The notes below the pieces were generated by a model. The model saw nothing but the letters and a program-made list of their open reading frames with translations, was not told the DNA's origin and did not search any database. The translations under genes were made by a program, and so were the position numbers. DNA of 64,000 bases. Source: Lachnospiraceae bacterium. Lineage in GTDB: Bacteria; Bacillota; Clostridia; Lachnospirales; Lachnospiraceae. Location: contig CABJAW010000009.1 of assembly GCA_902363665.1 (NCBI GenBank), positions 124,001 to 188,000 of the forward strand. The letters run 5' to 3'. Numbering within the stretch: position 1 is the stretch's first letter; the number at the start of each line of letters is the position of its first letter. Below are positions 40,046 through 49,412 of this stretch, in pieces.

Positions 40046-40645
40046 ATGAGCAGCAGAATTGAACAGATCATTGAAGAAATCGAAGAGTTCGTCGACAGCT
40101 GTAAGTTTCAGCCGCTGTCTTCCACGAAGATCGTTGTAAATAAAGAAGAACTGGAGGAACTTCTGCGTGAGCTTCGCATGAAGACCCCGGATGAGATCAA
40201 GCGCTATCAGAAGATCATCAGCAATAAGGATGCGATTCTGGAGGATGCACAGCAGAAAGCAGACGCGATCATTTCTGATGCAAATGCAAAGGCACAGCAG
40301 ATCGTGAGCGAGAGCGAGGTAATGCAGACCGCACTGCAGCAGTCTAATCAGCTGATCGAGCAGACAAATGCGCAGGCACAGGAGATCATCGACAAGGCGA
40401 CGCAGGATTCCAATGAGATCCGCATGAGCGCGATCCGCTACACTGATGAGATGCTTGAGAATCTTGAAAAGATCATGAGCCATACGATTGACCAGGCCGG
40501 TACAAAGTACAATAACTTCATCAATTCCATTCAGTCCTGCTACGATATCGTAAACAAGAACCGGATGGAGCTTTCTCCGCAGACCGAGCCGGGCGGATAT
40601 ACACAGGTTCCGGAAGAAGCACCGGAGGAAAAGACGGAAGAATAA
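40046..40645 (+). CDS. Coiled-coil protein (V-ATPase subunit H / DivIVA-like)
   Basis: 199 residues. It is almost wholly helical: SSRIEQIIEEIEEFVDSCKFQP opens, followed by a long Gln/Ala/Glu coiled coil (about 60-150, ADAIISDANAKAQQIVSE) and an acidic, proline-containing tail. Similar proteins follow coaD in Lachnospiraceae and are annotated loosely as ATPase subunit H-like; there is no nucleotide-binding motif, so that name is not supported. A structural or division/sporulation role is only a guess. TAAGGAGAGTATACT precedes the ATG. Confidence 0.7.
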   Translation: MSSRIEQIIEEIEEFVDSCKFQPLSSTKIVVNKEELEELLRELRMKTPDEIKRYQKIISNKDAILEDAQQKADAIISDANAKAQQIVSESEVMQTALQQSNQLIEQTNAQAQEIIDKATQDSNEIRMSAIRYTDEMLENLEKIMSHTIDQAGTKYNNFINSIQSCYDIVNKNRMELSPQTEPGGYTQVPEEAPEEKTEE

Positions 40646-40672
40646 AAATCTGAGAATTTAACGGAGTAAGAC

Positions 40673-40712
40673 AATCCCCTGTTTCAGTTGCAAGAAGCAA
40701 TGAGCAGGGGAT
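40673..40712 (+). terminator. Intrinsic terminator
   Basis: AATCCCCTG pairs with CAGGGGATT, followed by TATTTAT. It serves the coiled-coil gene and stands between it and convergent ylbJ. Confidence 0.75.
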
Positions 40713-40780
40713 TTATTTATATTATAGCAATTCTGCAAAATAATGCATCCCCCCGATCTGTCAGAGCGTGAAATACTGCG

Positions 40781-41728
40781 TCAGAAATCTTTGCCGTGCG
40801 TCAGCACGCCTGCACAAAGAAGGACACTGAGCAGGGTGATACACACTCTGCTTTTTATGTAAGAAATGCTTTTTTTACGGTTCATGTGTGCGATTCCGAT
40901 CGTCTGTGCCAGTGCGGAAAATCCGCCAAAAGAAGCGCAGGCAGAAAGAAAAACGAATTTCGCGGGCCACGGAAGGGATGATATGGCGAGCAGATGAAGA
41001 CCGTTTGTCACCTCGATCGCGGCACGTATCAGAAGCCCGACGGGATGGAAAGAGGAAAAAGCAGCCGCAAGCAGATGAGAAATGCAGCCGTCGAGAATGG
41101 AGAATGATACGAGATAGCCGCCAAGACGGACTGTATTTTCGATCGCGTTCATGATACAGGGATCGAGTAAGGCAAAAGAAAAAGAGAGAGGAGCAGATTC
41201 CCTCTCTTTTTGCATGCTGATTTTTCTGCGAAATGAAAAAGAACGCAGGAATCCATAGAGAAACGAAGCGCCGAGGACGGTTCCGAGAAAGACCGGGCCA
41301 AGCTTCGGGGCGTCAAGCTGAGCGACTGCAAGATAAGAGAGAAGAAATGCCGGGCTTAGATTATTGCAGAAGCCAAGCAGGAATGTTTCCTCGTCGGCAG
41401 AGATCAGATTCTGGGCGGCCAGATCAGATGTAATTTTAGCACCGACCGGAAATCCGCAGAGAAAACCTGCCAGAACAGCGAAACACCCTGCCTGTGAGCA
41501 GCCAAACAAAAGATGCAGCGGGCGGTAAAAAAGCGCAGTCAGGGGATAGATCAGTCCGGTGCGCAGAGCAAAATTGCCAAGCAGCATAAATGGAAAGAGA
41601 ACTGGCACGACGCTGTGGTACCAGAGGAGAAGACCGTGTCGTGCACTTTCAAGCGCGGGAAGCGGGAAGACAAGAAGGTAAAAGAAAAAAGCAAAGAAGC
41701 AGAAAACGAGGGGAAGTTTACGGCGCAT
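40781..41728 (-). CDS. ylbJ: Sporulation integral membrane protein YlbJ-like (nucleoside recognition/Gate domain)
   Basis: 315 residues, about eight membrane segments. LLWYHSVVPVLFPFMLLGNFALRTG and FLCGFPVGAKITSDL near 90-105 and LLGFCNNLSPAFLLSYLA near 120 are typical of YlbJ/SpmA-type Gate-domain proteins. YlbJ is needed for spore formation in Bacillus and is usually found near rsmD and coaD, as here. GGAGGCTCC precedes the ATG on the minus strand. Confidence 0.85.
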   Translation of the reverse strand: MRRKLPLVFCFFAFFFYLLVFPLPALESARHGLLLWYHSVVPVLFPFMLLGNFALRTGLIYPLTALFYRPLHLLFGCSQAGCFAVLAGFLCGFPVGAKITSDLAAQNLISADEETFLLGFCNNLSPAFLLSYLAVAQLDAPKLGPVFLGTVLGASFLYGFLRSFSFRRKISMQKERESAPLSFSFALLDPCIMNAIENTVRLGGYLVSFSILDGCISHLLAAAFSSFHPVGLLIRAAIEVTNGLHLLAISSLPWPAKFVFLSACASFGGFSALAQTIGIAHMNRKKSISYIKSRVCITLLSVLLCAGVLTHGKDF

Positions 41729-41800
41729 GGAGCCTCCGGTTTTGAGATGAATGTTTGCAGTAAATATATGAGGAGGCGGGCAGGAAATATGTGTATTTTA

Positions 41801-41945
41801 GTAACCGTTCAGAGCCAAGCGGATTTTCATGCAAAAGTGTGAGTCATGCTTGCATGACCGAACACTTTTGTGTGAAAATCCATTTGACGGATACGCCACA
41901 CCGACGAAATGCGTAGCATTTTGGAGGTTGGCTCTGAACAGTTAC
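41801..41945 (+). mobile_element. MITE-like element, copy 4 (145 bp, variant interior)
   Basis: Ends GTAACCGTTCAGAGCCAA and TTGGCTCTGAACAGTTAC. The right half matches the other copies, but the left interior is a different palindrome (GGATTTTCA...TGAAAATCC around an AAAAGTGT/ACACTTTT stem). Perfect 8 bp duplication GTATTTTA at 41793-41800 and 41946-41953. Confidence 0.92.
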
Positions 41946-42064
41946 GTATTTTAAAATACAGTGACGGAGAAGAAAAAGACCATATAAAGGGAGCAGTTCA
42001 GAATAAGTTCTGTGGCTGAGAAATAGAAATAAGAAAATAAGAAGAAACGAATTTCGGAGCATCG

Positions 42065-42895
42065 ATGAAGCCTAAATTTGTTATTTTACCACTGTTTCTG
42101 TTTACATTGGCATTTCTTGGCGTGCGGCAGTCGGCTGATCTTTACCGGCAGTCGGCAGCCACTTATTTTAACCAGGCAAACCTGGGCAGCGATGATTTTC
42201 GGCGCATGCAGCCAGGCACTTATGTGATGGAGCAGCTGCGCACTGATGCAGAGCAGACGGGACTTTCACCGGGGGAACTCCTTGCGATCCGTCTGCCGTT
42301 TGAACATTTTTGTTTTGGATCAGGAAGAGCGTGGACAGCTGCCCGGTACGAAGCGTGGCGTATGCTTTTCTTTCAGAAAAATCAGAGTGGCTATGAACGG
42401 GTCTGTCAGGCGTATGCGGCGGTCTGGGATGATGTCCGATGTTTTCCGGTGTCTGCTCCCGGAGCCTGCTATGAAAATTCCTGGATGTTTGAGCGGACGT
42501 ACGGCGGACAGCGCGGCCATGAGGGAACGGATCTGATGCCGCCGGAAAATATTGCGGGGTATTATCCGGTTATGAGCATGACAGATGGAGTTGTGGAAAA
42601 AATCGGCTGGCTTCCGAAAGGCGGCTGGCGGATCGGAATACGAAGTCCGTCGGGCGGATACTTTTATTATGCGCATTTTGACTCCTACAGCCGAAGCTAT
42701 GGTGTCGGTGACCGCATCAGCGCCGGAGAGGTTCTTGGTACAATGGGCGATACCGGGTATGGCGAGGAAGGAACGCGCGGAAAATTTGCAGTGCATCTGC
42801 ATCTTGGAATTTATATCCACACAGAAGAATACGAGGAACTGAGCGTGAATCCGTACTGGGTGCTGCGGTGGGCAGAGCAGATGCGGGAGAGGTAA
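42065..42895 (+). CDS. M23 family metallopeptidase, membrane-anchored
   Basis: 276 residues. A single N-terminal hydrophobic segment (about 4-20) is a signal or anchor. The C-terminal LytM/M23 domain has the zinc ligands in RGHEGTDLM (His and Asp, near 154-160) and in AVHLHLG (near 244-250). The family cuts peptide cross-bridges in peptidoglycan. The sequence before the domain (residues 25-140) is not recognised. The ATG at 42065 has only a weak ribosome site (CGGAGCATCG, four bases before the start). Confidence 0.85.
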   Translation: MKPKFVILPLFLFTLAFLGVRQSADLYRQSAATYFNQANLGSDDFRRMQPGTYVMEQLRTDAEQTGLSPGELLAIRLPFEHFCFGSGRAWTAARYEAWRMLFFQKNQSGYERVCQAYAAVWDDVRCFPVSAPGACYENSWMFERTYGGQRGHEGTDLMPPENIAGYYPVMSMTDGVVEKIGWLPKGGWRIGIRSPSGGYFYYAHFDSYSRSYGVGDRISAGEVLGTMGDTGYGEEGTRGKFAVHLHLGIYIHTEEYEELSVNPYWVLRWAEQMRER

Positions 42896-42899
42896 AGCA

Positions 42900-42928
42900 T
42901 TGCATCTTCCCGATATGTGTGCTACAAT
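42900..42928 (+). promoter_or_regulatory. Sigma-A promoter of the alarmone synthetase gene
   Basis: TTGCAT (42900-42905), 17-base spacer, TACAAT (42923-42928), 32 bases before the ATG. Confidence 0.7.
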
Positions 42929-42959
42929 GTACGGAACGAAACAGGATTGGAGAGGTTTC

Positions 42960-43793
42960 ATGGAAATACAGTTATGGCGTGAGATTCTGACACCATATGA
43001 TCTGGCAGTGAAGGAACTCATTGTAAAATTTGAACATCTGATCTATGAGCATCGGAGCCGTGGGATGTACTCTCCGGTTGAGCAGGTGAGCGGCCGCGTG
43101 AAAACGGTGGCGAGTATTCTTGACAAGGCGCAGAAGAAAAATATTGCGGTGGATGAGATTGAGGAGAAGCTGATGGATATTGCGGGAGTGCGTATCATCT
43201 GTCAGTTTGTGGAGGATATTCAGAAAGTAGTTGAGATTATCCGCAGGCGCACGGATATGGAAGTGATCGCTGAGCGGGATTACATTAATCATATGAAAGA
43301 CAGTGGTTACCGCAGCTACCATATGATCGTGCTTTATGAGGTGCAGACGCTGGAGGGAAGCAGAAAGATAAAAGTGGAAATTCAGATCCGGACGCTGGCG
43401 ATGAATTTCTGGTCGACGATTGAGCATTCCCTTCAATATAAATATAAGAAAAATATACCGGATCATATCCGGGAAAAACTGACGAATGCGGCAAATGCGA
43501 TTATTTCTCTTGACAATGAAATGTCATCGGTGCGCAGTGAGATCATGGACGCGCAGAATTCTTCACTGCTGCACAGCCGGATCGTGGCGGATATTCTAAA
43601 CAACATCCAGAATCTTTACCGGATCGCGAATCAAAGAGAAGTACATAAGATTCAGGATGAATTTTACCGGATCTACGAACTGAATGATATTGATCAGCTG
43701 AAGCGGTTCAGCCGGGAACTTGACATTATTTCAGAAGGTTACCGGGCACAGTCGGTGCCTGCGGAGGATATGGAGCTGAATCTGAAGGGATAG
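42960..43793 (+). CDS. Small alarmone synthetase, RelQ/YjbM family GTP pyrophosphokinase
   Basis: 277 residues from the ATG at 42960 (GGAGAGGTTTC upstream). Only the RelA/SpoT synthetase domain is present, with no HD hydrolase, TGS or ACT domain. Motifs: VEQVSGRVKTVASILDK, DIAGVRIICQFVEDI, MKDSGYRSYHMIVLYEV and VEIQIRTLAMNFWSTIEHSLQYK. It should make (p)ppGpp from GTP/GDP and ATP under stress. It is longer than the 211-residue Bacillus YjbM, with a helical C-terminal extension, and has its own promoter. Confidence 0.9.
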   Translation: MEIQLWREILTPYDLAVKELIVKFEHLIYEHRSRGMYSPVEQVSGRVKTVASILDKAQKKNIAVDEIEEKLMDIAGVRIICQFVEDIQKVVEIIRRRTDMEVIAERDYINHMKDSGYRSYHMIVLYEVQTLEGSRKIKVEIQIRTLAMNFWSTIEHSLQYKYKKNIPDHIREKLTNAANAIISLDNEMSSVRSEIMDAQNSSLLHSRIVADILNNIQNLYRIANQREVHKIQDEFYRIYELNDIDQLKRFSRELDIISEGYRAQSVPAEDMELNLKG

Positions 43794-43844
43794 AGAAAAT
43801 ATGGTGGAAACGCTGAACAGAAAAAGAACAGATATGAGGAAAAA

Positions 43845-45410
43845 ATGAGAGAACTTCCGAAGCTTTTTAAAGCGCGAATGAAACAACAGTTAAAAGAGGA
43901 ATATGAGGATTTTCTTGCATGCTATGAAAGGGAAGGGTACGCGGGACTGCGGGTCAATACAGAAAAAATTTCTGTGGAGCGCTTTCGCGGGCTGTTCCCT
44001 TTTCCTCTTGAACCGGTACCGTGGACGGACTGTGGATTTTACTACGAAAAAATGCGGGAGCAGGATGAGGAAGAAGCCAGGAAAGCGGCGGGTGTGACAA
44101 AGCATCCGTATTATTATGCGGGACTTTATTACATTCAGGAGCCAAGCGCGATGCTTCCGGCAAGTGTGCTTCCGGTAAATCCGGGTGACCGCGTCCTGGA
44201 TCTGTGTGCGGCACCGGGCGGAAAATCGACGCATCTGGCGGCGAAGCTTGGCGGAAAGGGGCTTCTTGTGGCAAACGATGCAAGTGCAAGCCGGGCAAAA
44301 GCGCTTCTGAAAAATCTGACGGTGTGGGGCTGTACGAACAGCGTGATCACCGGGGAAACACCGGAGAAGCTGCTGGAAGCATTCGGCTGTTTTTTTGATA
44401 AGATACTGGTGGATGCGCCGTGCTCCGGCGAGGGGATGTTCCGAAAAGATGCAGGGCTTGTAAAAAGCTGGGAGGAACGAGGACCACAGGAGTATGCTGC
44501 GATCCAAAAACAGATCCTGGACTGCGCGGTGAAAATGCTGCGGCCGTCTGGTATGCTGCTGTATTCCACCTGTACCTTTTCCGAGGTGGAGGATGAGCAG
44601 GTGATTGCATGGATTTTGGAACAGCATAAGGATCTGGAACTGGTCGAACAGGTGATACCAGGGCCGTGGAAAAATCAGACGGATGGGAAGACACCGGATG
44701 GATTTGCACGCGGATATGCGCCGTGTGAGAAGGCCGTTCGGCTCTGGCCGCACCGGATCTGCGGGGAAGGCCATTTTCTGGCGTTGCTGCGCAAAAGAGG
44801 AGTTGAGAAAACAGAGGGTAGTGAGGCGGCAGAAACTACCGGTTTTGCGTCGTTAAACTATTCCGGTTTGGCACAAAAACAGGCAGATCTGCCAGAAAAA
44901 AGCGCAAAATCCGGGAAGAAAAATCGGAAAAAGGCAGGAGCAGACCATACAAAAACAACTTCTTTCCATCAGAGGAGCGAAGAGGCCGCTTCCTTAGAGG
45001 CAGAAGAATTTTTCCGCCTGCTCCCATCCTCCCTTTTTGAGGGGCATACGCTTCGGCAGATTGGCGATCAGTATTTTCTTTTGCCGGAGAATATTCACCT
45101 GCCGGGCAGTTTGCGTTACCTGCGCACCGGGCTTTTGCTCGGCACAGCGAAGAAAGCACGGTTTGAACCGGATCAGGCACTCGCAATGGCACTTGGCACA
45201 TCAGATTATCCACAGGTACTCAATCTTTCCGCCGGGGATGAGCGTGTGATTCGTTATTTGAAGGGAGAGACGATCAATCTTTTGCCGGAAGAAGCAGAAA
45301 AAAAGAAAGGCTGGGTTCTGATCTGCGTGGACGGATTTGGAATCGGCTGGGGCAAATACGCAGGGGATACGATAAAGAATAAATATTATCCGGGATGGCG
45401 GCTTCAATAA
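43845..45410 (+). CDS. RsmF/NOL1-NOP2-Sun family rRNA (cytosine-C5) methyltransferase
   Basis: 521 residues. The SAM domain shows DRVLDLCAAPGGKSTHLAAKLGGKG (near 115), VDAPCSGEGMF (near 188, a conserved cysteine) and LLYSTCTFS (near 241, the catalytic cysteine). A basic, poorly conserved linker (about 340-390) leads to a C-terminal PUA-like domain (about 390-521). RsmF methylates C1407 in Escherichia coli; target sites in Firmicute relatives differ. The start is MRELPKLFKARMKQQL, preceded by a GATATGAGGAAAAA site. Confidence 0.9.
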   Translation: MRELPKLFKARMKQQLKEEYEDFLACYEREGYAGLRVNTEKISVERFRGLFPFPLEPVPWTDCGFYYEKMREQDEEEARKAAGVTKHPYYYAGLYYIQEPSAMLPASVLPVNPGDRVLDLCAAPGGKSTHLAAKLGGKGLLVANDASASRAKALLKNLTVWGCTNSVITGETPEKLLEAFGCFFDKILVDAPCSGEGMFRKDAGLVKSWEERGPQEYAAIQKQILDCAVKMLRPSGMLLYSTCTFSEVEDEQVIAWILEQHKDLELVEQVIPGPWKNQTDGKTPDGFARGYAPCEKAVRLWPHRICGEGHFLALLRKRGVEKTEGSEAAETTGFASLNYSGLAQKQADLPEKSAKSGKKNRKKAGADHTKTTSFHQRSEEAASLEAEEFFRLLPSSLFEGHTLRQIGDQYFLLPENIHLPGSLRYLRTGLLLGTAKKARFEPDQALAMALGTSDYPQVLNLSAGDERVIRYLKGETINLLPEEAEKKKGWVLICVDGFGIGWGKYAGDTIKNKYYPGWRLQ

Positions 45411-45471
45411 AACAAAAGAGGCCGGATCCTGTGATAATACGGTGCTGGTCGGAAGAATGAGGAGGGAAAAG

Positions 45472-46194
45472 ATGCGGCTTGACAAATTTCTGGCAGAATG
45501 CAGCGGAAATACCCGCAGCGAAGTAAAAAAATGGCTGAAAGCAGGAGGCGTTACTGTAAACGGTGCCCCGGTATTAAAGCCGGAGACGAAGATCGATCCA
45601 GAGAAGGATGTCGTTGCACTGCAGGGAAAACAGCTTTTCTATTCCTCTTTTGTCGGGCTGATGTTTCACAAGCCGGCGGGCTGTGTGACAGCGACGCAGG
45701 ATCGCTGCCAGAAAACGGTAATGGATTACATTGACCATCCGCGCAAAAAGGATGTTTTTCCGGTGGGCAGGCTGGATCTTGATACGGAGGGTTTGTTGTT
45801 TCTAATCAATGACGGGGATCTTTCTCATCGGATGCTCTCACCGCGACATCATGTGCCGAAAACATATGAGGCACAGATTGCGGGAGAGGTGACAAAGGAA
45901 GATGTACAGGCATTTGAGGAGGGCGTCGACATCGGGGAGAAGAAAAAAACACTTCCTGCACAGCTTGAAATTCTGGAAGTGAATGCGGGAGAGACTCCGA
46001 CATCTCAGATCCGCCTGACGATCTGTGAGGGAAAATTTCATCAGGTAAAGCGGATGTTTGAGGCAAGAGGGAAAAAAGTCACATACCTGAAACGTGTTTC
46101 CATGGCGGGAATCGCACTGGATGAAGTGCTGAAACCGGGAGAATGGCGGGAACTGACGGCAGAAGAAGCAGAAAGGCTGAGAGAATCATGTTAG
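45472..46194 (+). CDS. RsuA/RluB family pseudouridine synthase
   Basis: 240 residues from the ATG at 45472 (AGGAGGGAAAAG upstream). It begins with an S4 RNA-binding domain (MRLDKFLAECSGNTRSEVKKWLKAGGVTVNG). The catalytic motif VGRLDLDTEGLLFLIND (near 96-112, with the essential Asp) and HHVPKTYEA follow. It isomerises a uridine in rRNA. The exact position (16S 516-like or 23S) cannot be decided. The next gene's start overlaps its last codons. Confidence 0.9.
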   Translation: MRLDKFLAECSGNTRSEVKKWLKAGGVTVNGAPVLKPETKIDPEKDVVALQGKQLFYSSFVGLMFHKPAGCVTATQDRCQKTVMDYIDHPRKKDVFPVGRLDLDTEGLLFLINDGDLSHRMLSPRHHVPKTYEAQIAGEVTKEDVQAFEEGVDIGEKKKTLPAQLEILEVNAGETPTSQIRLTICEGKFHQVKRMFEARGKKVTYLKRVSMAGIALDEVLKPGEWRELTAEEAERLRESC

Positions 46195-46844
46195 ATATGT
46201 TAGAAGGAAGAAAAGCGGTGATCTTTGATCTGGACGGAACACTGATGGATTCGATGTGGATGTGGCGTGACATCGATATCGAATATCTTGGAAGGTACGG
46301 TTATACACCGCCGGAGGGACTGGAGCAGGTGATTGAAGGAATGGGATTTACTGAGACGGCACAGTACTTTAAGGAGCGTTTTCAGCTGCCGGATTCGATC
46401 GGGAAGATCAAGGAGGACTGGCTTAAGATGGCGTGGGACAAGTACGCGCATGAGGTAAAGCCGAAGCCTGGCGCGGTCGATTTTTTGAGAGCGATCCGTA
46501 AAAAAGGACTGCGTGTCGGGATCGCAAGCAGCAACAGCCGGGATCTGATCCTTGCATGCCTTGAGGGAAACCAGATTGCGGACTGCTTTGACTGTATCGT
46601 GACGTCATGTGATGTGGCGAAGGGAAAGCCGGCTCCGGATGTATATCTGAAAGCGGCAGAGCTACTTGGGGCAGAGCCGGAAACCTGCCTGGTATTTGAG
46701 GATGTCCCGATGGGGATTTTGTCCGGAAAAAATGCAGGCATGCGTGTCTGCGCGGTGGAGGATGCTTATTCCGGAGGTCAGACGGAAAAGATCCGGGAAC
46801 TTGCGGACGGGTATATTGTTTCGTATGACGAGATCTCAAGGTAG
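46188..46844 (+). CDS. HAD superfamily phosphatase (beta-phosphoglucomutase-like)
   Basis: 218 residues from the ATG at 46188, overlapping the pseudouridine synthase end by seven bases; ATG 46197 is an alternative. The nucleophile motif is AVIFDLDGTLMDS (near 10-22), motif II is VGIASSNS (near 107) and motif IV is CLVFEDVPMGI (near 167). A helical cap domain lies between motifs I and II. It probably dephosphorylates a small sugar phosphate or similar substrate; the substrate is unknown. Confidence 0.88.
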   Translation: MLDMLEGRKAVIFDLDGTLMDSMWMWRDIDIEYLGRYGYTPPEGLEQVIEGMGFTETAQYFKERFQLPDSIGKIKEDWLKMAWDKYAHEVKPKPGAVDFLRAIRKKGLRVGIASSNSRDLILACLEGNQIADCFDCIVTSCDVAKGKPAPDVYLKAAELLGAEPETCLVFEDVPMGILSGKNAGMRVCAVEDAYSGGQTEKIRELADGYIVSYDEISR

Positions 46845-46888
46845 ATAACCTGGCTCTAAGCAGTAACAAAATAAAGGAGAAAAGCAGC

Positions 46889-48778
46889 ATGAATCATCAG
46901 TTTCTTCCGGTTTCAAAGGAAGATTTAAAACAGCGGGGCATCGACCGGCTGGATTTTGTGTATATCACAGGAGACGCATACGTGGATCATCCGTCGTTCG
47001 GCCCGTCGATCATCGGGCGTCTGCTGGAATCCCGCGGCTATACGGTTGGGATCCTGGCACAGCCGGACTGGAAGGACAGGGAGAGTATCACTGCGCTTGG
47101 AAGACCGCGGCTTGGTTTTCTTGTATCCGCAGGAAATATGGATTCGATGGTAAACCATTATTCTGTTTCCAAAAAGCACCGGCAGACGGATTCTTACACA
47201 CCGGGCGGTGTGATGGGAAAGCGGCCGGATTATGCGGTGGTGGTGTATACCAACCTGATCCGTCAGGTTTATAAAGATGTTCCGGTGATTGTCGGGGGCA
47301 TCGAAGCGAGCCTGCGGCGTCTGGCGCATTACGATTACTGGTCAGATCGTGTGAAACGCTCCGTTTTGATGGACGGAGGAGCGGATCTGATTTCGTATGG
47401 GATGGGCGAACACTCGATCGTGGAGATTGCGGATGCACTGGCATCGGGAATTAACGTAAAGGATATCACGTTCGTGGATGGAACATGCTATAAGACGAAG
47501 GATCTGGAGTCTGTGTATGATTATATACTGCTTCCTTCCTATGAAGAAATCCGGGAAAACAAACAGTCCTATGCGAAGAGTTTTGCGATTCAGTACAAAA
47601 ATACGGATCCATTTTCCGGAAAACGTCTCGTGGAGCCGTATGGCACGGTCTATGTCGTGCAGAATCCACCGGCAAAACCGCTGACGAGGCAGGAGATGGA
47701 TGATATCTACGCGCTTCCATACTGCAGGACTTGGCATCCGATGTACGATGCGGCGGGCGGCATTCCGGCGATTGCAGAGGTAAAGTTCAGTCTGGTGAGC
47801 AACCGGGGCTGCTTTGGCGGATGTAATTTCTGCGCCCTGACGATGCATCAGGGGCGGATCGTGCAGACGAGAAGCCATGAATCGATCCTGGCTGAGGCGG
47901 TGGAGATGACGAAAGACCCGGAATTCAAGGGCTACATTCATGATGTTGGCGGACCGACCGCCGATTTTCGCCACCCGTCGTGTGACAAGCAGATGACGAA
48001 GGGTGTCTGCCAGAACCGGCAGTGTCTGTTTCCGACACCGTGTCCGAATCTGAAAGCAGATCATCAGGATTACGTGGAGCTGCTGCGTAAACTGCGGAAA
48101 CTTCCGAAGGTGAAGAAGGTATTTATCCGCTCCGGTATCCGGTTTGATTATCTGATGGCGGATCAATCAGACACCTTTTTCCGGGAACTGGTGCAGTATC
48201 ATGTCAGCGGACAGCTCAAGGTAGCCCCGGAGCACGTTGCGGATCCGGTGCTTGCAATGATGGGAAAACCGAAGCATGAAGTCTATCAGAAATTTACCGA
48301 ACGCTATAAGAAGATGAATGAAGCGTGCGGGAAGAATCAGTTCCTGGTGCCGTATCTCATGTCTTCCCATCCGGGCTGTACGATGAAGGAGGCCGTGGAG
48401 CTTGCGTGCTTCCTGCGCGATCTCCATTATATGCCGGAGCAGGTGCAGGATTTTTACCCGACACCGGCGACGGTATCGACGTGCATGTATTACACCGGGC
48501 TTGACCCGCGGACGATGCAGCCGGTTTATGTGGAGAAAAATCCGCATCGCAAGGCATTGCAGCGTGCGCTGATCCAATACCGCAGACCGGAAAATTATGA
48601 ACTGGTGCAGGAAGCATTGCGTCTGGCCGGTCGGACAGATCTGATCGGATTCGGGGAAGCGTGCCTGATCCGGCCGCGGCAGCTGAAACGAAAGGGTGCC
48701 GCCACAGGAAAAGCTGAAAGCTATGTGCCGTCTCATTCCCGCAAAAAAGCGATCCGAAATGTTCATAAAAAGAAATGA
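46889..48778 (+). CDS. YgiQ family radical SAM protein
   Basis: 629 residues. The radical SAM cluster is in SLVSNRGCFGGCNFCALTMHQGR (near 304-326; CxxxCxxC). The N-terminal ITGDAYVDHPSFGPSIIGRLLESRGY block and the C-terminal FYPTPATVSTCMYYTGLDP block are typical of the YgiQ (UPF0313) family. A conserved extra cysteine set (CQNRQCLFPTPCPN) is also present. Its function is unknown. AAAGGAGAAAAGCAGC precedes the ATG. Confidence 0.93.
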   Translation: MNHQFLPVSKEDLKQRGIDRLDFVYITGDAYVDHPSFGPSIIGRLLESRGYTVGILAQPDWKDRESITALGRPRLGFLVSAGNMDSMVNHYSVSKKHRQTDSYTPGGVMGKRPDYAVVVYTNLIRQVYKDVPVIVGGIEASLRRLAHYDYWSDRVKRSVLMDGGADLISYGMGEHSIVEIADALASGINVKDITFVDGTCYKTKDLESVYDYILLPSYEEIRENKQSYAKSFAIQYKNTDPFSGKRLVEPYGTVYVVQNPPAKPLTRQEMDDIYALPYCRTWHPMYDAAGGIPAIAEVKFSLVSNRGCFGGCNFCALTMHQGRIVQTRSHESILAEAVEMTKDPEFKGYIHDVGGPTADFRHPSCDKQMTKGVCQNRQCLFPTPCPNLKADHQDYVELLRKLRKLPKVKKVFIRSGIRFDYLMADQSDTFFRELVQYHVSGQLKVAPEHVADPVLAMMGKPKHEVYQKFTERYKKMNEACGKNQFLVPYLMSSHPGCTMKEAVELACFLRDLHYMPEQVQDFYPTPATVSTCMYYTGLDPRTMQPVYVEKNPHRKALQRALIQYRRPENYELVQEALRLAGRTDLIGFGEACLIRPRQLKRKGAATGKAESYVPSHSRKKAIRNVHKKK

Positions 48779-48791
48779 AAGGATTTTATCT

Positions 48792-49400
48792 ATGAAAAAA
48801 ACAAAAAAAGGTACCTATGGTTATATCCGAAATGAGCGCAAACGGCGGCTTTTGATTACACTTGCTTCGTTTGCGATTCCTCTGATTATTTACGTCACCG
48901 GTTATATCCAGACAAAGACGAGGTTGAATCTTTTTACCTTTGTGGCGATTCTCGGATGCATTCCGGCTGCACAGGCGATGGTGAGCTTCATTATGATCGC
49001 GATGCAGAAGCCGTTTTCACAGAAGAATTATGAGATGTCCTCGGCAGCGGCCGGAAACCTGACTGCGGCGTATGAGATGATTTTTACGGCTTATGAACAT
49101 ACGACAAATGTCGGTGCGCTTGTAGTTTGCGGTGATCATGTGGTGTGTTACACGGCAGATGACAAGAGCGAACCGGCAAAACTGGAAAAACACATCGGGA
49201 AGCTTCTGACGGCAAATGGATTCGGTGATGTGCAGGTTAAGGTGATGAAAGACATGAAAAATTACGTGAACCGTGTGAAAGATATCTGTGCAAAGCAGGA
49301 TTACCTGCGCGAGGGGCTTACGTTTACGCCGGATTCCCGTTATCCGGATCTGACGCGCGATGAGATGGTGCTTCATATACTTCTTGCGATCTGCTTGTAG
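48792..49400 (+). CDS. Hypothetical membrane protein, 202 residues
   Basis: Not recognised. The ATG at 48792 follows GAAAGGATTTTATCT; in-frame codons upstream overlap the YgiQ end. A basic start (KKTKKGTYGYIRNERKRR) precedes two membrane segments (about 20-38 and 44-67). The remaining 130 residues form a soluble domain with NVGALVVCGDHVVCYTADDKS and VKVMKDMKNYVNRVKDI. It lies 13 bases after ygiQ and 12 before the TrmH-family gene, so the three are likely one operon. Confidence 0.75.
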   Translation: MKKTKKGTYGYIRNERKRRLLITLASFAIPLIIYVTGYIQTKTRLNLFTFVAILGCIPAAQAMVSFIMIAMQKPFSQKNYEMSSAAAGNLTAAYEMIFTAYEHTTNVGALVVCGDHVVCYTADDKSEPAKLEKHIGKLLTANGFGDVQVKVMKDMKNYVNRVKDICAKQDYLREGLTFTPDSRYPDLTRDEMVLHILLAICL

Positions 49401-49412
49401 AAAGGCGGGAAG

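Noticed and set aside
40046..40645. V-type ATPase subunit for the coiled-coil protein
   Set aside because: There are no other V-ATPase genes nearby and no motif; only coiled-coil similarity supports that name.
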